Source: WVZL01 sp041862375 (GTDB taxonomy: Bacteria; Acidobacteriota; Aminicenantia; Aminicenantales; Aminicenantaceae). From it: 5,851 bases of DNA. Below are positions 4,357-5,851 of this stretch, in pieces. How positions within the stretch are numbered: position 1 is the stretch's first letter; each line of letters starts with the position of its first letter. The notes under the pieces were generated by a model. It searched no databases. It was given only the letters and a program-made list of their open reading frames with translations, and was not told the DNA's origin. Both the position numbers and the translations under genes were made by a program. The DNA lies in assembly GCA_041862375.1 (NCBI GenBank), contig JBGVTE010000103.1, positions 1-5,851 of the forward strand. The letters run 5' to 3'.

Positions 4357-5487
4357 ATGTCAAAAGAACAGCCAAAATCTGAGTATGCTAAGGCTGGGGT
4401 TGATTACACAAAGATCGAGCCATTCAAGATGGCTATGGTTCATGCTGGGCAGCGGACGCTGAAATTTCCGAATAAAAGGGATGTTTATATCGAGGAAGAA
4501 AGTTTAGGAACACATGGAGTCGTTTTCAGATATCACGGAACCAAGTCCCACCTATGGTGTAAGACTCAGGAAGGACTGGGCAACAAAAACTGGATTGCTG
4601 AATGGATGTATCAACATGCAGGAACTGGAAGGACTTACTATGAAGGCATTGGTATTGATACAGCCTTGATGGCTGCAAATGATGTGGTATGTCAGGGAGC
4701 CCTTCCTGTGATCTATACTGATGAGGTGGCAGCTGGCGACAGTGATTGGTTCATGGATGAAAAGCGCAGCAATGACCTGGCTGAAAGTTTCTATAGAGTA
4801 TGTGAGATGTGCGAGATGGCATTACCGGCTGGCGAATCTCCTGCGCTACGCTATTTAATTAAGGCTGAACCACCGGTAAACAGTGCTCCTTCTTTGTCGG
4901 GATGTGTCACTGGAATTATTGTTCCTGCAGATAGAATAGTCACAGGAGAAAAGCTGAGTGTTGGAGACCACATAATTGGTGCTACATCATCCGGGCTCCA
5001 CTCTAACGGAATTTCCCTGGTGATCAAGCGGGCAATGACCCTTAAAGATAAATTCCTCCATCAGCTTCCAAATGGAAATACTTTAGGAGAGGAGGCCCTT
5101 ATCCCCACCTTCTCTTATGTTGGGCTGGTTGAAGCCCTGATGAAAAAAAATATTGAGATACACTCTTTACTTGCGGGCACAGGTGGAGGGATTTCGAAGA
5201 TTGCCTATGACAAGAAACCTTTCACCTATCGGATTAAAAAATGGGTAGAGGAAATTCCACCACTTTTCCAGTTCATGCTGAAGCTTGGTGTAAGTTTGGA
5301 AGACTGTCTCACAACATTCAACTGGGGAATTGGATTCTATATTTTTGTGTCTGAAGAACAAGTTGACCGGACAATTGAAACCGGCAGGAATGCGGGATAT
5401 GAACTTCTGGACCTCGGCCAGGTTGAAAAAGGGGAGCGCTGCGTTATTTTTGAACCAGTAGGTATTACACTTCCACCAATCGAGTAA
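4357..5487 (+). CDS. divergent PurM-like (AIR synthetase superfamily) protein
   Basis: The 376-residue protein follows PurM order: YAKAGVD (10-16), QEGLGNK (71-77; PurM TDGVGTK), GIGIDTALMAANDVVCQGA (97-115), AGES (159-161 with Ala158; PurM GGET), SGCVTGIIV (181-189), ATSSGLHSNGISL (209-221), GTGGGI (274-279) and FNWGIGF (321-327). PurM closes FGAM to aminoimidazole ribonucleotide with ATP in the cytosol and is usually about 340-350 residues. The nucleotide-binding framework is kept here, but several active-site signatures are altered, so a different amide or amidine substrate is plausible. It starts 1 nt after the PurL-like stop, with AGAGG (4346-4350) 6 nt before the ATG, so the pair is co-transcribed and probably translationally coupled. 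No canonical T-rich terminator follows. It could still be this organism's purine enzyme if no standard purM exists elsewhere. The superfamily is firm; the activity is inferred. Confidence 0.85.
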   Translation: MSKEQPKSEYAKAGVDYTKIEPFKMAMVHAGQRTLKFPNKRDVYIEEESLGTHGVVFRYHGTKSHLWCKTQEGLGNKNWIAEWMYQHAGTGRTYYEGIGIDTALMAANDVVCQGALPVIYTDEVAAGDSDWFMDEKRSNDLAESFYRVCEMCEMALPAGESPALRYLIKAEPPVNSAPSLSGCVTGIIVPADRIVTGEKLSVGDHIIGATSSGLHSNGISLVIKRAMTLKDKFLHQLPNGNTLGEEALIPTFSYVGLVEALMKKNIEIHSLLAGTGGGISKIAYDKKPFTYRIKKWVEEIPPLFQFMLKLGVSLEDCLTTFNWGIGFYIFVSEEQVDRTIETGRNAGYELLDLGQVEKGERCVIFEPVGITLPPIE

Positions 5488-5513
5488 GCAAGGAATTTCC
5501 TATGCTTAACCTC

Positions 5514-5543
5514 TTCCAATGCAACTCATCCCGCCGATTGGAA
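5514..5543. repeat. inverted repeat after the operon
   Basis: TTCCAAT (5514-5520) pairs perfectly with ATTGGAA (5537-5543) around a 16-nt loop. It lies 26 nt after the PurM-like stop, so it may stabilise the 3' end of the operon mRNA. It is followed by an A-rich run, not T, on the plus strand, and its arms are AT-rich, so it is not a canonical intrinsic terminator in that direction. Confidence 0.35.
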
Positions 5544-5598
5544 AAAAGAAAAAGGAAAAATAGTTCTGAATTATAATAATCTACCAAAGAAACATCAG

Positions 5599-5627
5599 TT
5601 GATACTAAATCGTTCCTGTGCTATTAT
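5599..5627 (+). promoter_or_regulatory. extended -10 promoter of the RRM gene
   Basis: TTGATA (5599-5604) and TATTAT (5622-5627) each match the sigma70 consensus at five of six positions, with an ideal 17-nt spacer and a TGC extended -10 (5619-5621). The predicted start of transcription is near 5634, leaving a leader of about 125 nt before the RRM start codon. Confidence 0.65.
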
Positions 5628-5634
5628 TAATTGC

Positions 5635-5753
5635 GTTGAAATTTAGGAGACCTGTCCGCTTGTAAGAATAGGCAGGGATAACAAGGGATGAGGGATAATT
5701 TCAACAATAAAAAAAATATCCTTGCCTCATTAAAATCCAATATGAAAAGGAAG
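5635..5753 (+). promoter_or_regulatory. structured 5' leader of the RRM gene, possible cis-acting RNA switch
   Basis: GTTGAAATT (5635-5643) and AATTTCAAC (5697-5705) form a perfect 9-bp closing helix that begins at the predicted transcription start. Inside it, CCTGTC (5651-5656) pairs with GGCAGG (5671-5676), including one G-T wobble. Downstream, ATGAGGGATA (5688-5697) can pair with TATC (5717-5720) and CCTCAT (5725-5730) around a 4-nt bulge. TCCTT (5719-5723) is complementary to AAGGA (5747-5751) of the SD, while CCTTG (5720-5724) can instead pair with CAAGG (5682-5686). Mutually exclusive pairings of this kind suit a thermosensor, a cold-responsive leader or protein autoregulation. No known riboswitch class is recognised. 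Confidence 0.45.
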
Positions 5754-5758
5754 TCAGA

Positions 5759-5851
5759 ATGAATATTTACGTTGGCAATTTACCGCGGGAGGCCACTGAA
5801 GAAGATTTGCGACAGGCCTTTGAAGCCTTCGGGCAGGTCACATCTGCCAAA
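5759..5851 (+). CDS. RRM RNA-binding protein, N-terminal part (runs off the window)
   Basis: The 31 visible residues begin MNIYVGNLPREATEEDLRQ and continue with AFEAFGQVTSAK. IYVGNL (residues 3-8) is the RNP-2 motif of an RNA recognition motif, followed by the expected first helix (EEDLRQAFEAFG). RNP-1 lies beyond the window. Bacterial proteins of this type are usually about 80-110 residues, carry a single RRM, bind single-stranded RNA in the cytoplasm, and in several bacteria are cold-induced. AAGGAAG (5747-5753) lies 5 nt ahead of the ATG, a clear SD. The gene has its own promoter at 5599-5627 and a long foldable leader, so it is separately regulated from the operon upstream. Family assignment is firm; total length and C-terminal tail cannot be seen. 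Confidence 0.9.
   Translation, partial: MNIYVGNLPREATEEDLRQAFEAFGQVTSAK

Noticed and set aside
3494..4375. Two minus-strand reading frames opposite the PurL-like gene
   Set aside because: They lie opposite a gene with clear family motifs, have low-complexity Ser/Ala/Pro-rich content typical of antisense shadows, and lack SD sites.
5167..5519. Two minus-strand reading frames opposite the end of the PurM-like gene
   Set aside because: They overlap each other and a well-supported gene, with no family motif or translation signal.
5514..5543. Intrinsic terminator of the PurL/PurM-like operon
   Set aside because: The stem is good but it is followed by A-rich, not T-rich, sequence on the plus strand; kept only as an inverted repeat.
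1..5851. CRISPR array, tRNA, rRNA or complete insertion sequence
   Set aside because: No regularly spaced repeats, no cloverleaf-like segment, no rRNA-like stretch and no transposase reading frame were seen on either strand.

Overview
The window is AT-rich bacterial DNA with short intergenic promoters, mostly G-rich Shine-Dalgarno (SD) sites, several small genes and gene relics, and one well-preserved two-gene operon. A zinc-ribbon plus Hanks-type kinase N-terminus at the left end, a PLDc_N-like membrane mini-protein and a bacterial single-RRM gene suggest an environmental, non-model lineage. The kinase stub resembles, from memory, zinc-ribbon kinases common in Aminicenantes-like genomes. No sequence here fixes the taxonomy, so this is a weak inference.

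Left part (1-1132): a promoter-like site (74-102) drives a kinase gene broken just after its glycine-rich loop (131-355). Its stop codon overlaps, as ATGA, the start of a probable lipoprotein gene of unknown function (352-999). A GC-richer dyad segment follows (1008-1057).

Middle part (1133-3257): this is accessory-looking DNA. On the minus strand there is a small gene (1133-1306, 57 aa, exported or membrane-anchored peptide) with its own strong SD and a consensus-like promoter. It lies opposite a spurious plus-strand reading frame. On the plus strand come a NYN/LabA-type nuclease-like gene (1649-2176) with its own promoter, then a two-helix membrane mini-protein (2435-2641). Two copies of a 37-38 nt repeat (2310-2346 and 2936-2973), each containing a TTGACT-17-TATTCT promoter-like core, bracket the mini-protein and the C-terminal relic of a minus-strand gene (2747-2950). 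The 616 nt between 2641 and 3258 hold this relic, a perfect dyad, repeat B and an upstream regulatory zone, but no intact gene I can support.

Right part (3258-5851): two AIR-synthetase-superfamily genes are 1 nt apart. The first is a half-length PurL-like protein with a cysteine cluster. The second is a divergent PurM-like protein. Neither looks like the standard purine enzyme and no other purine gene is in view, so they may form a dedicated two-subunit ATP-dependent ligase or cyclase. This pair is the best candidate in the window for an undescribed system. The window ends in the start of an RRM RNA-binding protein gene (5759 onward). Its leader of about 125 nt, behind an extended -10 promoter, can fold into several helices and contains an anti-SD segment with a competing upstream partner, which suggests a cis-acting RNA switch or thermosensor.
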